DNA of 34,558 nucleotides from Bacteroidota bacterium (GCA_013288285.1 JABDCE010000026.1:1-34558); one strand, 5' to 3'. Shown: positions 15,104 to 26,140, numbered from the stretch's first letter. The notes: generated by a model from the letters alone, not told the origin. Program-made: numbers and translations.

Positions 15104-16702
15104 ATGCCATACACATCATACAATAAAGCCGATAAGGATCTGTGGCATTTCAAAGAAGCAAAGCGGATAACTTCCACAGAGCGTTTTATACTGCTCATAC
15201 TTGTTATTACCGGCATTATTTCCGTGCTCAGATTGGCCGACTGGTGGTTCAGAAATGACCATATCGGTAATCTCTTCCTGTTTACTGTCCTTAGCCTGGC
15301 ATTCTGGTACAGTGTGCTCCGCCTCATTCTTATCTGGATCAACTACCTCGGCATAAAAAAACCGCCCCGCATGGAACCACCGCAGGGTTTAACGGTGGCT
15401 ATCTTTACTACCAGCTCTCCCGGCGAACCGCTGGCCATGTTTGAAAAAACACTGGAGGCCTGTGCAAATATCACCTACCCTCATACTACCTACCTACTGG
15501 ACGATACACGCGACCGGGCTTTTAAAGCGGTAGCGGAAAAACATGGGGCCGTATGGCTGGAACTGGTGGGCCTGCCCGGCGCCAAAGCAGGAAAAATAAA
15601 CAGGGCACTGGAGTTGACCAATGAAGACTTCATCCTGGTACTGGATCCCGACCATATCCCATTTCCTGAGTTTCTTGACCATACCCTTGGTTATTTTCAG
15701 GATGAGCAGATAGGTTTTGTGCAGGTATCGCAGGCATACTACAATCAGTACAGGTCGTTTACAGCGAGCGGTGCGGCGGAGCAAACGTATAATTTCTATG
15801 GGCCTACTCAAATGTCGCTGTTTGGTTATGGCTGCTCTGTGGCCATCGGGGCAAACTGCACGTTTCGCCGGAGGGCACTGCAAAGTATAGGTGGCCATGG
15901 CATAGGCCTGGCGGAAGACCTGGTAACAGCTATCCGCTTGCATGCCGCCGGCTGGAAGTCGATATACAACCCGGTAGTGATCAGCCGCGGCCTGGTGCCG
16001 GAAGACCTGGGGTCATTTTGCAAGCAACAATTGAAATGGTCACGCGGGGTATTTGAGGTTACATTTATGGAGTTGCCCCGCCTGTTCCGCAAGCTTAGCG
16101 GCTGGCAGCGTATCTCCTATCTCACCATTGGTACCTACTACCTGGTAGGCGTCACACAACTTATCTTTACTATTATACCCTTTCTGTACTTCTCTACCGG
16201 CGTATTACCCGCCAGTATGGAGTTTGCAGATTTTATCATTTATGGTATGCCGGTGGCTATTTGTGCGGTGGCCATATATATGTACATGCAGCGCTGGCTC
16301 TGTGATACAGCCACCGAAACGGGGCTGCACTGGCGGGGCATGGTGCTTAAGTTTGCCTGCTGGCCTGTGTTCCTGATCGGCTTTCTGCTGGCCTTAGTGA
16401 ATGCGGAGATACCCTATATTCCTACAGCCAAGAAAGCAGCCATAGGATATATTACCCCTTTTATACGGCCCATGATCATTCATAGTGTCGCCTTTCTTGT
16501 GGCAGTGTCGGGAGTACTTATTTACCGGAGGTATTTTATGCCGGAAAGCCAGTTGGCATTATCTGCGGAAAAGACATGGGGCATGATCGCCTTTGCATTT
16601 CTTGCATTTATTATGGCAATTGGCGGTATTTTTGCTGCTATGGAGGCCTGGGGCATGAAGGCAGAAGACCCGTGGGATACCGTAAATTTAAAAAACGAAT
16701 AG
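15104..16702 (+). CDS. Processive family 2 glycosyltransferase (cellulose synthase-like)
   Basis: 532 residues in the inner membrane. Two N-terminal helices (about 27-45 and 56-80) precede a cytosolic GT-A domain and about five C-terminal helices. The processive GT2 signatures are present in order: LLDDTRDR (Asp133/134), KAGKIN near 161-166, DPDH (Asp181, Asp183), AEDL (Glu271, Asp272) and QQLKW (308-312), the Q-x-x-x-W motif of cellulose, hyaluronan and PNAG synthases. It should polymerise a nucleotide-sugar into a polysaccharide and push it across the membrane. There is no C-terminal PilZ domain, so c-di-GMP control would have to act elsewhere. The sugar cannot be told from sequence. Confidence 0.85.
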   Translation: MPYTSYNKADKDLWHFKEAKRITSTERFILLILVITGIISVLRLADWWFRNDHIGNLFLFTVLSLAFWYSVLRLILIWINYLGIKKPPRMEPPQGLTVAIFTTSSPGEPLAMFEKTLEACANITYPHTTYLLDDTRDRAFKAVAEKHGAVWLELVGLPGAKAGKINRALELTNEDFILVLDPDHIPFPEFLDHTLGYFQDEQIGFVQVSQAYYNQYRSFTASGAAEQTYNFYGPTQMSLFGYGCSVAIGANCTFRRRALQSIGGHGIGLAEDLVTAIRLHAAGWKSIYNPVVISRGLVPEDLGSFCKQQLKWSRGVFEVTFMELPRLFRKLSGWQRISYLTIGTYYLVGVTQLIFTIIPFLYFSTGVLPASMEFADFIIYGMPVAICAVAIYMYMQRWLCDTATETGLHWRGMVLKFACWPVFLIGFLLALVNAEIPYIPTAKKAAIGYITPFIRPMIIHSVAFLVAVSGVLIYRRYFMPESQLALSAEKTWGMIAFAFLAFIMAIGGIFAAMEAWGMKAEDPWDTVNLKNE

Positions 16703-16745
16703 GCTGGGAAACGCAAAGCACATATCATTCAGGATCATTTCCACG

Positions 16746-17852
16746 GTGGCTGCGATAGGCATATCGTCGCTGATCGTATATGCGCTGTCTCATGCCGGCA
16801 AATCAACAAAAGGGCCGATAGAGAACGCGATGGCGTATACCGGAGACGTAGTAAAGACCGTGGAGCAAAAACTGATAGTAGAGAACCGGGAAGACAAACG
16901 GGAAGACAAACTACAATGGCTGCGCCCTTACTTTGAAAACAAAAAATTGCTGGAGCACCCCTCAAAAATATTACTCGGCGCGTTTGATAACGATACCAAG
17001 GAAAACTTTGAGAGCATTGTGGGGTTGGAAGATTCGCTGAAGACTACGTTCCCACTCATACATATATACACCGCCTGGGGCAGCAAGCAGCAGGAAAAAT
17101 TCCCGGAAGACCAGGTCAATAACATTATTGAGCTGGGCTCTATCCCTGTCATCACCTGGGAGCCGTGGCTGAGCGACTTCAACGAAGACGAATATCCTGC
17201 GGGTAAAGAAGACCGCAATAAGAATGGGATGACAGATGTGGCCTCCGGTATGTATGATCCTTATATCAAAAAATGGGCAGCCGCCGCGCGGAAAATAAAC
17301 AAACCTATCTTCCTGAGGTTTGGACACGAAATGAATGACGGCTATCGTTACCCCTGGGGGCCTCATAACAATGCCCCGCAGGATTTCATTGCCGCCTGGC
17401 AGCATGTACACGACATATTTCAGAAGCAGGGAGCCAAAAATGTAATCTGGATCTGGAGCCCCCACCCTGCTTATACATTTGCGGAGTTCTATCCGGGAGA
17501 TGCGTTTGTAGATTATGTAGGGGTAGGTGTGCTCAACTACGGCTCTATAGCCGCATGGAGCCAGTGGTGGTCGTTCAAAGATATCTTTGGCAAGTGTTAT
17601 GACAGCCTGCAACAGTACAAGAAACCCATAATGATCACCGAGTTTGGTTCACTGGCGGTAGGCGGCAATCGTGCCAGGTGGTACGCCAATGCGCTGGACA
17701 GTATGCCGCAACGCTACCCGCTGGTAAAGGCGATTGTATTTTTCCACTTCTCTAAAGACAATACCACCACGCAGCAAACCCTTAACTGGTATTTTAAAGA
17801 TGATCACGCGATCACAAATACTATTATAAAGGAAATTGGGAAGTGGCAATAA
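16746..17852 (+). CDS. Membrane-anchored GH26-type glycoside hydrolase
   Basis: 368 residues from a GTG start; no ATG is available, since the frame is open only from 16692. The N-terminal hydrophobic stretch (AAIGISSLIVYALSHA) acts as signal anchor, followed by a charged linker and a GH26-like TIM barrel. The catalytic pair is visible: acid/base Glu195 in RFGHEMNDGYRYPWG and nucleophile Glu299 in PIMITEFGS. GH26 enzymes are mostly beta-mannanases, some lichenases or xylanases. The gene begins 43 nt after the glycosyltransferase, so it likely trims or processes the polymer made by that enzyme, like BcsZ or AlgL in other systems. The substrate is inferred, not shown. Confidence 0.8.
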   Translation: MAAIGISSLIVYALSHAGKSTKGPIENAMAYTGDVVKTVEQKLIVENREDKREDKLQWLRPYFENKKLLEHPSKILLGAFDNDTKENFESIVGLEDSLKTTFPLIHIYTAWGSKQQEKFPEDQVNNIIELGSIPVITWEPWLSDFNEDEYPAGKEDRNKNGMTDVASGMYDPYIKKWAAAARKINKPIFLRFGHEMNDGYRYPWGPHNNAPQDFIAAWQHVHDIFQKQGAKNVIWIWSPHPAYTFAEFYPGDAFVDYVGVGVLNYGSIAAWSQWWSFKDIFGKCYDSLQQYKKPIMITEFGSLAVGGNRARWYANALDSMPQRYPLVKAIVFFHFSKDNTTTQQTLNWYFKDDHAITNTIIKEIGKWQ

Positions 17853-17882
17853 ACATGCGCGTATTTCAATGAGGATGAAATA

Positions 17883-17897
17883 TGGCATAGTTTTTGC
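17883..17897 (+). promoter_or_regulatory. Sigma-54-like (-24/-12) promoter
   Basis: TGGCATAGTTTTTGC has GG and GC separated by exactly 10 bp, matching the sigma-54 consensus TGGCAC-N5-TTGC. It is 25 bp before the lipoprotein ATG. The organism's RpoN and an enhancer-binding protein would be needed; neither is in the window. Confidence 0.55.
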
Positions 17898-17922
17898 GTT
17901 CAAATAATATATACCGATTCTT

Positions 17923-18726
17923 ATGAGACCTATTGCAATCCATGTTCTCCTGTTTTCTCTATTATTATGTTCGTGTAAAAAAAATAGCAAATCAATTCCA
18001 GACAAGTATATATCCATCGACTCGACTATCAATATGACTATGCAGGAGACTCTTGCAAGTTCTTATATGGAAAGACATCTGCAACTTAAGTTTGCAACTG
18101 ACCGGCTTTATAATTGCGGAGATACGATAGTTTATACTTTTTCCAGAACCGGAGATACATTTAATATCATTTTCTCCTCGGTTTTAGAGCCAGGCGCATG
18201 CCTTACCCGGGCCGCAGGGGCTACCGCAAATGGCCTTGCATCGCTTGACTTTGGCAATTTAAGTAATGGCACCTATTACATAAACATTACCAATAGGGTT
18301 CAAAATCCGTGTACACTCACTGTTGATAGCGGGGAGTATATATTTACCCGTGGTAACACAAATGGCCTATCTCATACAATGGATACTCTAATTCGTGTTG
18401 CCGACAATGTTATTTGGGGTTACCTGGGAACCAATTCATCGAATAATGCCTGGATAATACCCGCATTTATTGATTCTTTAATGGGCCATGGCGCTCAAAG
18501 CATACCGATTGTTCCAGGCAATAATTTTGCGTATAATTATTATCTTGTAGATAGTCAAATATGTACCCGGCATGCGTTTGACGGCTACTACTACTCTAAA
18601 TCTTTTGTTTATCATTATTCCGGTGATTTTTCTCCTATTCTAAATCTCATCCAATCTTTCAAAGGACAATCGCAAAACTCTGTAGTATTTAATGTGGCGA
18701 ATGACAAAGGACAATATGGCGATTAG
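17923..18726 (+). CDS. Lipoprotein of unknown function
   Basis: 267 residues. The N terminus MRPIAIHVLLFSLLLCSCKK is a type II signal peptide with lipobox LCSC (Cys18). The mature protein is Asn/Thr/Tyr-rich and beta-type, with two internal Cys in GACL and NPCTL. No family is recognised. It stands alone between the GH26 gene and the thiamin operon, with a sigma-54-like promoter 25 bp upstream, so it is probably regulated separately from the exopolysaccharide genes. Confidence 0.7.
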   Translation: MRPIAIHVLLFSLLLCSCKKNSKSIPDKYISIDSTINMTMQETLASSYMERHLQLKFATDRLYNCGDTIVYTFSRTGDTFNIIFSSVLEPGACLTRAAGATANGLASLDFGNLSNGTYYINITNRVQNPCTLTVDSGEYIFTRGNTNGLSHTMDTLIRVADNVIWGYLGTNSSNNAWIIPAFIDSLMGHGAQSIPIVPGNNFAYNYYLVDSQICTRHAFDGYYYSKSFVYHYSGDFSPILNLIQSFKGQSQNSVVFNVANDKGQYGD

Positions 18727-18782
18727 ATTTATATAAATCAATCCGCCTAAATTAGATCTATCCGATGTTGAATAATATCCCG

Positions 18783-18790
18783 TACTTTTG
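18783..18790 (+). promoter_or_regulatory. -7 box of the thiamin operon
   Basis: TACTTTTG matches TAnnTTTG and lies about 8 nt before the P1 stem of the riboswitch, so transcription would start at the aptamer. No well-spaced -33 box is visible. Confidence 0.5.
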
Positions 18791-18796
18791 GTTTAG

Positions 18797-18868
18797 ACTT
18801 TAGGGGTGCCGATAAATTCAGGCTGAGATCATACCCTTTGTACCTGCACAGGATAATGCCTGCGAAGG
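18797..18868 (+). promoter_or_regulatory. TPP riboswitch (THI element)
   Basis: The conserved aptamer is unmistakable: GGGGTGCC (18803-18810), CTGAGA (18823-18828), ACCC (18833-18836), ACCTG (18842-18846) and GGATAATGCC with GCGAAGG (18851-18868). P1 pairs CTTT (18798-18801) with GAAG (18864-18867). It binds thiamin pyrophosphate and lowers expression of the thi genes that follow. About 70 nt separate it from thiS; no strong terminator is visible there, so control may be at translation. Confidence 0.95.
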
Positions 18869-18939
18869 AAAAAGAGCAGAGATACCGTTTTTATCTTTTC
18901 CCCTTAAAGTTTAGTGTACCATAGCACAAAATTGTCGGG

Positions 18940-21053
<2,114 letters not shown>

Positions 21054-21072
21054 CTACGTATCAAAAGCAACA

Positions 21073-21831
21073 ATGTCACAAAACAAACCACACGTACTTT
21101 CTATCGCCGGTTTCGACCCCTCGGCAGGCGCCGGAGTGCTGGCCGATATCAAGGCATTTGAGCATAACGGCGTGTATGGTTTTGGTGTAGTGTCTGCGCT
21201 GACATGGCAAAACGATGTGTCTTTTTAAAAAGTAGAGTGGATACCTGCAGACAAAATAATATCACAGATAGCAGTACTGTTAAAGCGTTTCGAAATAAAG
21301 TACATAAAGATAGGGCTGATAGAAAGCATGGACGTACTGAAGCAACTGGTCGCGTTTTTACATGAAAGCATCGACAATCCAGTTATCATCTACGATCCCG
21401 TTCTTAAGGCCAGTGCCGGGTTTGTATTTCATGAAACGGATAAGCAACAATTCCAGGATGCTATAAAAGGCATCTATTGCATCACTCCAAACATCCCCGA
21501 AGCTGAACAGCTATTTGGCGCCGCGGATATGCAGACAGAACTGGAAAAACAAAGCGAGACAATAAACATTTATCTGAAGGGCGGCCACAGCGATGAAAGT
21601 ACCATCCTCGATCTCTTGTTTACCAGCGACCATACTTATGCATTTTCTAACGAGCGGCTACCAAACGGAGAAAAACACGGCAGCGGCTGCGTGTTATCGG
21701 CAGCGCTGACTGCCCAACTGGCATTAGGTAACGACCTGCCAACGGCTGCGGAAAACGCTAACAGCTATACTTATCGTTTCCTGGCAAGCAGCGATACATT
21801 GTTAGGGCACCATCAACCACTTCAAGTATGA
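21073..21831 (+). pseudogene. thiD: thiD (HMP-P kinase) interrupted by an in-frame TAA
   Basis: The full frame is 252 residues plus an internal stop at codon 52 (TAA, 21226-21228, in VSF-stop-KVEW). Both sides are clearly Thi[13 protein letters not shown] at the N terminus binds substrate, and HGSGCVLSAALTAQLA holds the anion hole and catalytic Cys. ThiD phosphorylates HMP-P to HMP-PP. No indel is present: frame and motifs are preserved to the normal stop, which overlaps thiE by 4 bp. The truncated 51-residue product would be inactive; reinitiation at ATG 21328 would lack the substrate-binding N terminus. Either a recent nonsense mutation or a base error. Confidence 0.85.
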
Positions 21832-22445
21832 GGCAGATCAGCAAACTTCACTTCATCACTACCAGCGCAGCGCTGGCAGAGAAGGCCTGCATTGGTGGCA
21901 TAGACTGGATCCAGTTGCGGCTGAAAAATATCCCATACGCTGATTACTATGCCATAGCCGCTGAAGTAAAAGCCGTTTGCATCGAATTTGGCGCTACACT
22001 TATCATCAACGACAATGTGGCACTGGCATTGGACGTCAATGCTGATGGTGTGCACCTTGGCAAGCAGGATATGGCCCCGGAAATGGCAAGAGCACTGATA
22101 GGCAGCCGGCTGATCATTGGCAGCACCGCAAATACTTTAGACGATGTGATAAAGCTCAGCGGCAAGCCTATTGATTATATAGGCCTTGGCCCCTACCGGT
22201 TTACCAGCACCAAACAAAACCTGGCCCCAATTTTAGGGCTTGATGGTTATAAGAAAATATTTGATGAGCTTAGGGAAGAAGGTATACTGCACCCACCTAT
22301 AATAGGCATTGGCGGCATTACTAAAAGCGATGTCGGCCTGCTGCTGGCCGCTGGGCTTTATGGTGTTGCTGTTTCCGGTGCTGTTGCAAATGCGGAAGAC
22401 GTGACGGGTGCAGCAATAGCGTTAAAAAATTCGATAGGTGTGTAA
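21828..22445 (+). CDS. thiE: Thiamin-phosphate synthase ThiE
   Basis: 205 residues, start ATG overlapping the thiD stop (ATGA). It joins HMP-PP and thiazole phosphate to form thiamin phosphate. Family motifs are visible: QLRLKN near residue 29, LIINDNVALALDVNADGVHLGKQD, IIGSTANT, DYIGLGPYRFTSTK and PIIGIGGI. The frame is intact and of normal length. Its substrate HMP-PP depends on ThiD, which is broken next door. Confidence 0.93.
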   Translation: MRQISKLHFITTSAALAEKACIGGIDWIQLRLKNIPYADYYAIAAEVKAVCIEFGATLIINDNVALALDVNADGVHLGKQDMAPEMARALIGSRLIIGSTANTLDDVIKLSGKPIDYIGLGPYRFTSTKQNLAPILGLDGYKKIFDELREEGILHPPIIGIGGITKSDVGLLLAAGLYGVAVSGAVANAEDVTGAAIALKNSIGV

Positions 22446-22469
22446 CCTGTCTTACAAAAAGAATTGACT

Positions 22470-23267
22470 ATGAATAATCATTTGGAGTTTCATCCGGCGC
22501 AGGACACGCTTAAAATTGCAGGCAGAGTATTTTCGTCACGGCTGTTTACCGGTACCGGTAAATTTGGCAATCACCACCTGATGGAAGAAGCGCTCCTTGC
22601 CTCGGGCACAGAGTTGGTGACCGTGGCATTAAAGCGAATGAGCCTGGATAGCGACAGCGACGACATTCTGCAACACCTTCATCACGGGCACATCCACCTG
22701 TTACCAAATACATCAGGCGTTCGTAATGCCGAAGAAGCGATATTTGCCGCCCGCCTCGCAAGAGAAGCGCTGCAAACAAACTGGCTGAAATTAGAGATAC
22801 ATCCCGACCCTAAATACCTGATGCCCGACCCCATTGAAACATTGAAAGCAGCGGAACAACTGGTAAAGGAAGGGTTTGTTGTGCTCCCCTACATTCATGC
22901 TGATCCCGTCCTCTGTAAGCGGCTGGAAGAGGTAGGCGTTGCGGCGGTCATGCCACTGGGCGCACCCATAGGCAGCAATATGGGGTTGAAAACACTGGAA
23001 TTTTTACAGATAATCATAGAGCAAAGCAACGTACCGGTAATAGTAGACGCCGGCATAGGCGCTCCGAGCCATGCTGCAGCCGCTATGGAAATAGGAGCTG
23101 ATGCCGTGCTGGTGAATACTGCAATAGCCGTGGCCGGCAACCCTGTGCAGATGGCTACAGCTTTCAAAATAGCAGTTATGGCCGGACGTATGGCATACAC
23201 GGCAAAACTGGGCGCTGCCAGGTCTTATGCCGAAAGCAGCAGCCCGTTGACTGATTTTCTAAATTAA
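22470..23267 (+). CDS. thiG: Thiazole synthase ThiG
   Basis: 265 residues from ATG 22470; a TTG two codons upstream is less likely. ThiG condenses deoxyxylulose phosphate, dehydroglycine and ThiS-thiocarboxylate sulfur into the thiazole ring. Motifs include [10 protein letters not shown], the substrate-binding region around [16 protein letters not shown] and [30 protein letters not shown]. Its TAA overlaps the thiH ATG by one base, indicating coupled translation. Confidence 0.95.
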   Translation: MNNHLEFHPAQDTLKIAGRVFSSRLFTGTGKFGNHHLMEEALLASGTELVTVALKRMSLDSDSDDILQHLHHGHIHLLPNTSGVRNAEEAIFAARLAREALQTNWLKLEIHPDPKYLMPDPIETLKAAEQLVKEGFVVLPYIHADPVLCKRLEEVGVAAVMPLGAPIGSNMGLKTLEFLQIIIEQSNVPVIVDAGIGAPSHAAAAMEIGADAVLVNTAIAVAGNPVQMATAFKIAVMAGRMAYTAKLGAARSYAESSSPLTDFLN

Positions 23268-24397
23268 TGCGCATGTTCAGAGAAGAACTGGAAACATATA
23301 ACTGGGACGAAGTACAGTCTGGCATCTATGCTAAAACAGCAGCAGATGTGGAACGTGCTTTAAGCAAACACAAAAGGGATATTGAAGACTTTAAAGCTTT
23401 GATCTCACCGGCCGCAGCGCCTTACCTGGAGGAGATGGCGCAGTTGAGCCACCGACTCACACAAAAACGTTTTGGCAAAACCATCCAGCTATACGCCCCC
23501 ATGTATTTGTCCAATGAGTGTCAGAATATATGCACCTACTGCGGCTTCAGCTACGACAACCAAATAAAACGCAAGACCTTGTCCGGTGCTGAAATGCTAC
23601 AGGAAACTGAATTTCTGAAAAAACAAGGCTTTGATCACGTACTGCTGGTTACCGGAGAAGCCTCCAAAACCGTAGGGGTAGATTATCTTAAAAATGCTAT
23701 CCGTTTATTGAGGCCGCATTTCGCTAACATATCCATCGAAGTGCAACCGCTGGAAGAAGATGAATACAGGACATTGGCAGATGAAGGCCTGTATGCCGTG
23801 CTCGTGTACCAGGAAACCTACCACAAAGACAATTACAAACAATACCACCCAAAGGGCAAAAAGTCAAACTTTGATTACCGGGTAGATACGCCGGACAGGC
23901 TCGGTAGCACAGGCATCCATAAAATAGGTCTGGGTGTGCTCATTGGCCTTGAAGACTGGCGCACGGACAACTTCTTCACAGCATTACACCTCGGCTATCT
24001 CGAAAAACATTTCTGGCAGACGCGATATAGTATTTCGTTCCCACGCCTTCGCCCAGCCTCTGGCCTGGCAGATCCCAAAAACGTTATCACCGATAAGGAA
24101 CTGGTACAGCTCATTTGCGCATGGCGTATATTTAATGAAGAGATAGAATTGTCCATATCTACGAGGGAGAATGAGCTGTTCCGCGATCATGTCATCCAGT
24201 TAGGCGCCACAGCCCTTAGTGCCGGCTCCAGGACCAATCCCGGCGGCTACTCCGTAGATCCTGAATCCCTGGAGCAATTCGAGATCGATGACAGCCGAAC
24301 AGTGGCCGAGGTAAAAGAAATGATAGAAAAGAAGGGGTACAAACCGGTATGGAAAGACTGGGAACAATTTACGCGTCTTGAAAAGTTAAGTGTATAG
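23267..24397 (+). CDS. thiH: Tyrosine lyase ThiH (2-iminoacetate synthase)
   Basis: 376 residues. A radical SAM enzyme that cleaves tyrosine to dehydroglycine for ThiG; it is the anaerobic-type alternative to ThiO. The radical SAM cluster motif CQNICTYC (C-x3-C-x2-C) is at about residues 86-93, followed by VTGEASKTVGVDYL. The C-terminal region has SAGSRTNPGGYS. The frame is intact. It is translationally coupled to thiG, with which it forms a complex, and is followed after 1 nt by thiF. Confidence 0.95.
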   Translation: MRMFREELETYNWDEVQSGIYAKTAADVERALSKHKRDIEDFKALISPAAAPYLEEMAQLSHRLTQKRFGKTIQLYAPMYLSNECQNICTYCGFSYDNQIKRKTLSGAEMLQETEFLKKQGFDHVLLVTGEASKTVGVDYLKNAIRLLRPHFANISIEVQPLEEDEYRTLADEGLYAVLVYQETYHKDNYKQYHPKGKKSNFDYRVDTPDRLGSTGIHKIGLGVLIGLEDWRTDNFFTALHLGYLEKHFWQTRYSISFPRLRPASGLADPKNVITDKELVQLICAWRIFNEEIELSISTRENELFRDHVIQLGATALSAGSRTNPGGYSVDPESLEQFEIDDSRTVAEVKEMIEKKGYKPVWKDWEQFTRLEKLSV

Positions 24398-24398
24398 T

Positions 24399-25460
24399 AT
24401 GTTATCGCCACACGAACAAGCTCGTTATGCCAAACAGATCATCCTTCCGGAGATAAAGCTGGAAGGACAAGAACTGCTTGCAGCGGCCAGTGTACTTGTT
24501 ATTGGCGCAGGTGGCCTGGGCTGCCCGGTATTGCAGTACCTCACCGCTGCGGGCGTGGGTACTATAGGCATAGCAGATGGCGATAGTATCCAGTTGTCTA
24601 ACCTGCAACGGCAGATACTCTATACGGAGCAGGAGATTGGGCAAAGTAAAGCTGAGGTAGCAGCGCAAAAACTAAAAGGTTCAAACCCGCACATCACCAT
24701 CAATACCTACCCCGTATTTATCAACAGCAGCAATGCACTCGACATTATACGCGATTACCAGGTCGTTGTGGATGGCTCTGACAATTTTGCCACACGCTAC
24801 CTGATCAATGATGCCTGTGTCATACTCGGCAAGCCATTGGTATCAGGCGCTATTTACAAATTTGAGGGGCAGGTATCTGTGCTGAACTATAACGACGGGC
24901 CTACCTACCGCTGCATATTTCCAGAGCCACCGCAGGAGGGCGAATCAGCCAACTGTGCCGAGATAGGTGTTATCGCTACCCTACCCGGCATTATAGGTAC
25001 TATACAAGCCAATGAAGTGATCAAAATAATTACGGGTATAGGCGAGGTGTTATCGGGCAAACTCCTGGTAATGGATACCCTCACCATGCGCACCAACATA
25101 TTTACTTTCACACTGAATCCGGCAAATAAGCAGATCACACAGCTACAAGACCTGCCGGAATATTGCGCACCAACCTCCGGCACCATTGAGTATGCGGCAC
25201 TGCAAACACTCATACAGCGGGACAAGCACCTGGTACTCGTTGATGTGCGCGAAATGGAATAACACGAAATTGGTAACATAGGGGGTATAAATATTCCGTT
25301 ATCTCAGTTCAACTCTGGCAGCGAGGTGCTTGATGCGACAAATACCATTGTGCTCTATTGTGGCTCAGGCGTCAGGAGCAACAATGCCGCAAAACAACTA
25401 ATACAGAAAGGCTTCAGGAAAGTATGGAACCTCAAAGGTGGCGTCAATCACCTCCTATAG
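24399..25460 (+). pseudogene. thiF: ThiF/MoeB adenylyltransferase with rhodanese domain cut off by an in-frame TAA
   Basis: The full frame is 353 residues with a TAA at codon 288 (25260-25262, in VREME-stop-HEIGNIGG). The ThiF/MoeB domain is complete: GAGGLGCPV near residue 35, DGDSIQLSNLQRQ, DGSDNFATRYLIND, and Cys in RCIFPEPP and ANCAEIGV. It would adenylate the ThiS C terminus. The lost C-terminal 65 residues hold the rhodanese active-site loop (YCGSGVRSNN), which would donate sulfur. The frame is perfectly kept to TAG 25458-25460, which overlaps the convergent gene by 17 bp. The shortened 287-residue protein may still adenylate ThiS. The second nonsense codon in this operon. Confidence 0.82.
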
Positions 25461-26073
25461 CTTTGATCTGATCCATTGCCTCACAAAAAGTAGTCACCGG
25501 CGACTCAGAATGCCATATAGCCCCCAGCATGGCCACCCCATCAAAATTATAATCTTTCAGAATTTCAATATGGCTTGCCCTTACCCCACCGAGAGCATAA
25601 AATGGAGGACAATACTGCCCTCGTTTCATTAGCTTATGCCTGGTTGGTTCCGCGCGGTTCAGTGCAATGCTCGCAGTATACCCCATCTTTGAGATGCTGT
25701 CAAATACAGGGCTGATAAACACATACCCAAATGGAAACTCATTCTCTTCAATCTCCTTCCATGAGTGAAAAGAAGTAGAAATAACTGAAGGAGAAAACTG
25801 CTCTATTTTAGCAGAAGTTCCTTTATCCATCCTGGTGGCACTATTCAAGTGTATTCCTCCTAAACCAAATTCATCATACAATCCAAAAAAATCGTGGACT
25901 ACAATGCGTGAATGGTATTCCGGCGCAATGGACTTAATATAAGTACGGTAATCAGTGCTATAGAACCCTGACTTGCGAAGGTGCAGGCGTTGCAGTCCAT
26001 TTTCAAATAATTGGTTCACAATCACGGTTTCACCCGGCATTGTTTCATCCGGAGTAATAACGATTAGCTTCAT
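25444..26073 (-). CDS. Second ThiE/TenI-like thiamin phosphate synthase family protein
   Basis: 209 residues with the ThiE/TenI fold pattern: QRLHLRKSG, RIVVHDFFGLYDEFGLGGIHLNS, FGYVFISPVFDSISKMGY and FYALGGV. It is more divergent than the operon ThiE, and lacks the NDN-type pyrophosphate site seen there, so it may be a TenI-like thiazole tautomerase or a regulator rather than a synthase. It has its own promoter and runs convergent to thiF. It is outside the riboswitch unit. Confidence 0.75.
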   Translation of the reverse strand: MKLIVITPDETMPGETVIVNQLFENGLQRLHLRKSGFYSTDYRTYIKSIAPEYHSRIVVHDFFGLYDEFGLGGIHLNSATRMDKGTSAKIEQFSPSVISTSFHSWKEIEENEFPFGYVFISPVFDSISKMGYTASIALNRAEPTRHKLMKRGQYCPPFYALGGVRASHIEILKDYNFDGVAMLGAIWHSESPVTTFCEAMDQIKAIGGD

Positions 26074-26079
26074 CGGTCA

Positions 26080-26108
26080 CAAAACTACTAAAACAGGAAC
26101 AATGCAAA
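26080..26108 (-). promoter_or_regulatory. Promoter of the ThiE/TenI-like gene, nearly leaderless
   Basis: On the minus strand TTTG (plus 26105-26108), 17 bp, then TAGTTTTG (plus 26080-26087). Only 6 nt follow before the ATG at 26073, so the mRNA should start at or beside the start codon. Confidence 0.6.
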
Positions 26109-26124
26109 TGAAAATCTGAATACT

Positions 26125-26132
26125 TAGATTTG
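26125..26132 (+). promoter_or_regulatory. -7 box of the CWC protein gene, nearly leaderless
   Basis: TAGATTTG matches TAnnTTTG and ends 8 nt before the ATG at 26141. It faces away from the minus-strand promoter 17 bp to its left. Confidence 0.5.
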
Positions 26133-26140
26133 TACATTAT

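Noticed and set aside
14421..15119. A 232-codon ORF on the minus strand
   Set aside because: It lies antisense to the end of the outer-membrane protein gene, which has a signal peptide and clear architecture. The shadow frame shows no family motif.
16971..17612. A 213-codon ORF on the minus strand
   Set aside because: It is antisense to the GH26 catalytic domain, whose two catalytic Glu are plain; codon-phase shadow.
18726..18739. 14-bp palindrome GATTTATATAAATC after the lipoprotein gene
   Set aside because: A weak, purely AT-rich hairpin with no T tract; not convincing as a terminator or operator.
21328..21831. A separate gene beginning at ATG 21328
   Set aside because: The product is the C-terminal two thirds of ThiD, in the same frame as the N-terminal part; it is better described as one interrupted gene.
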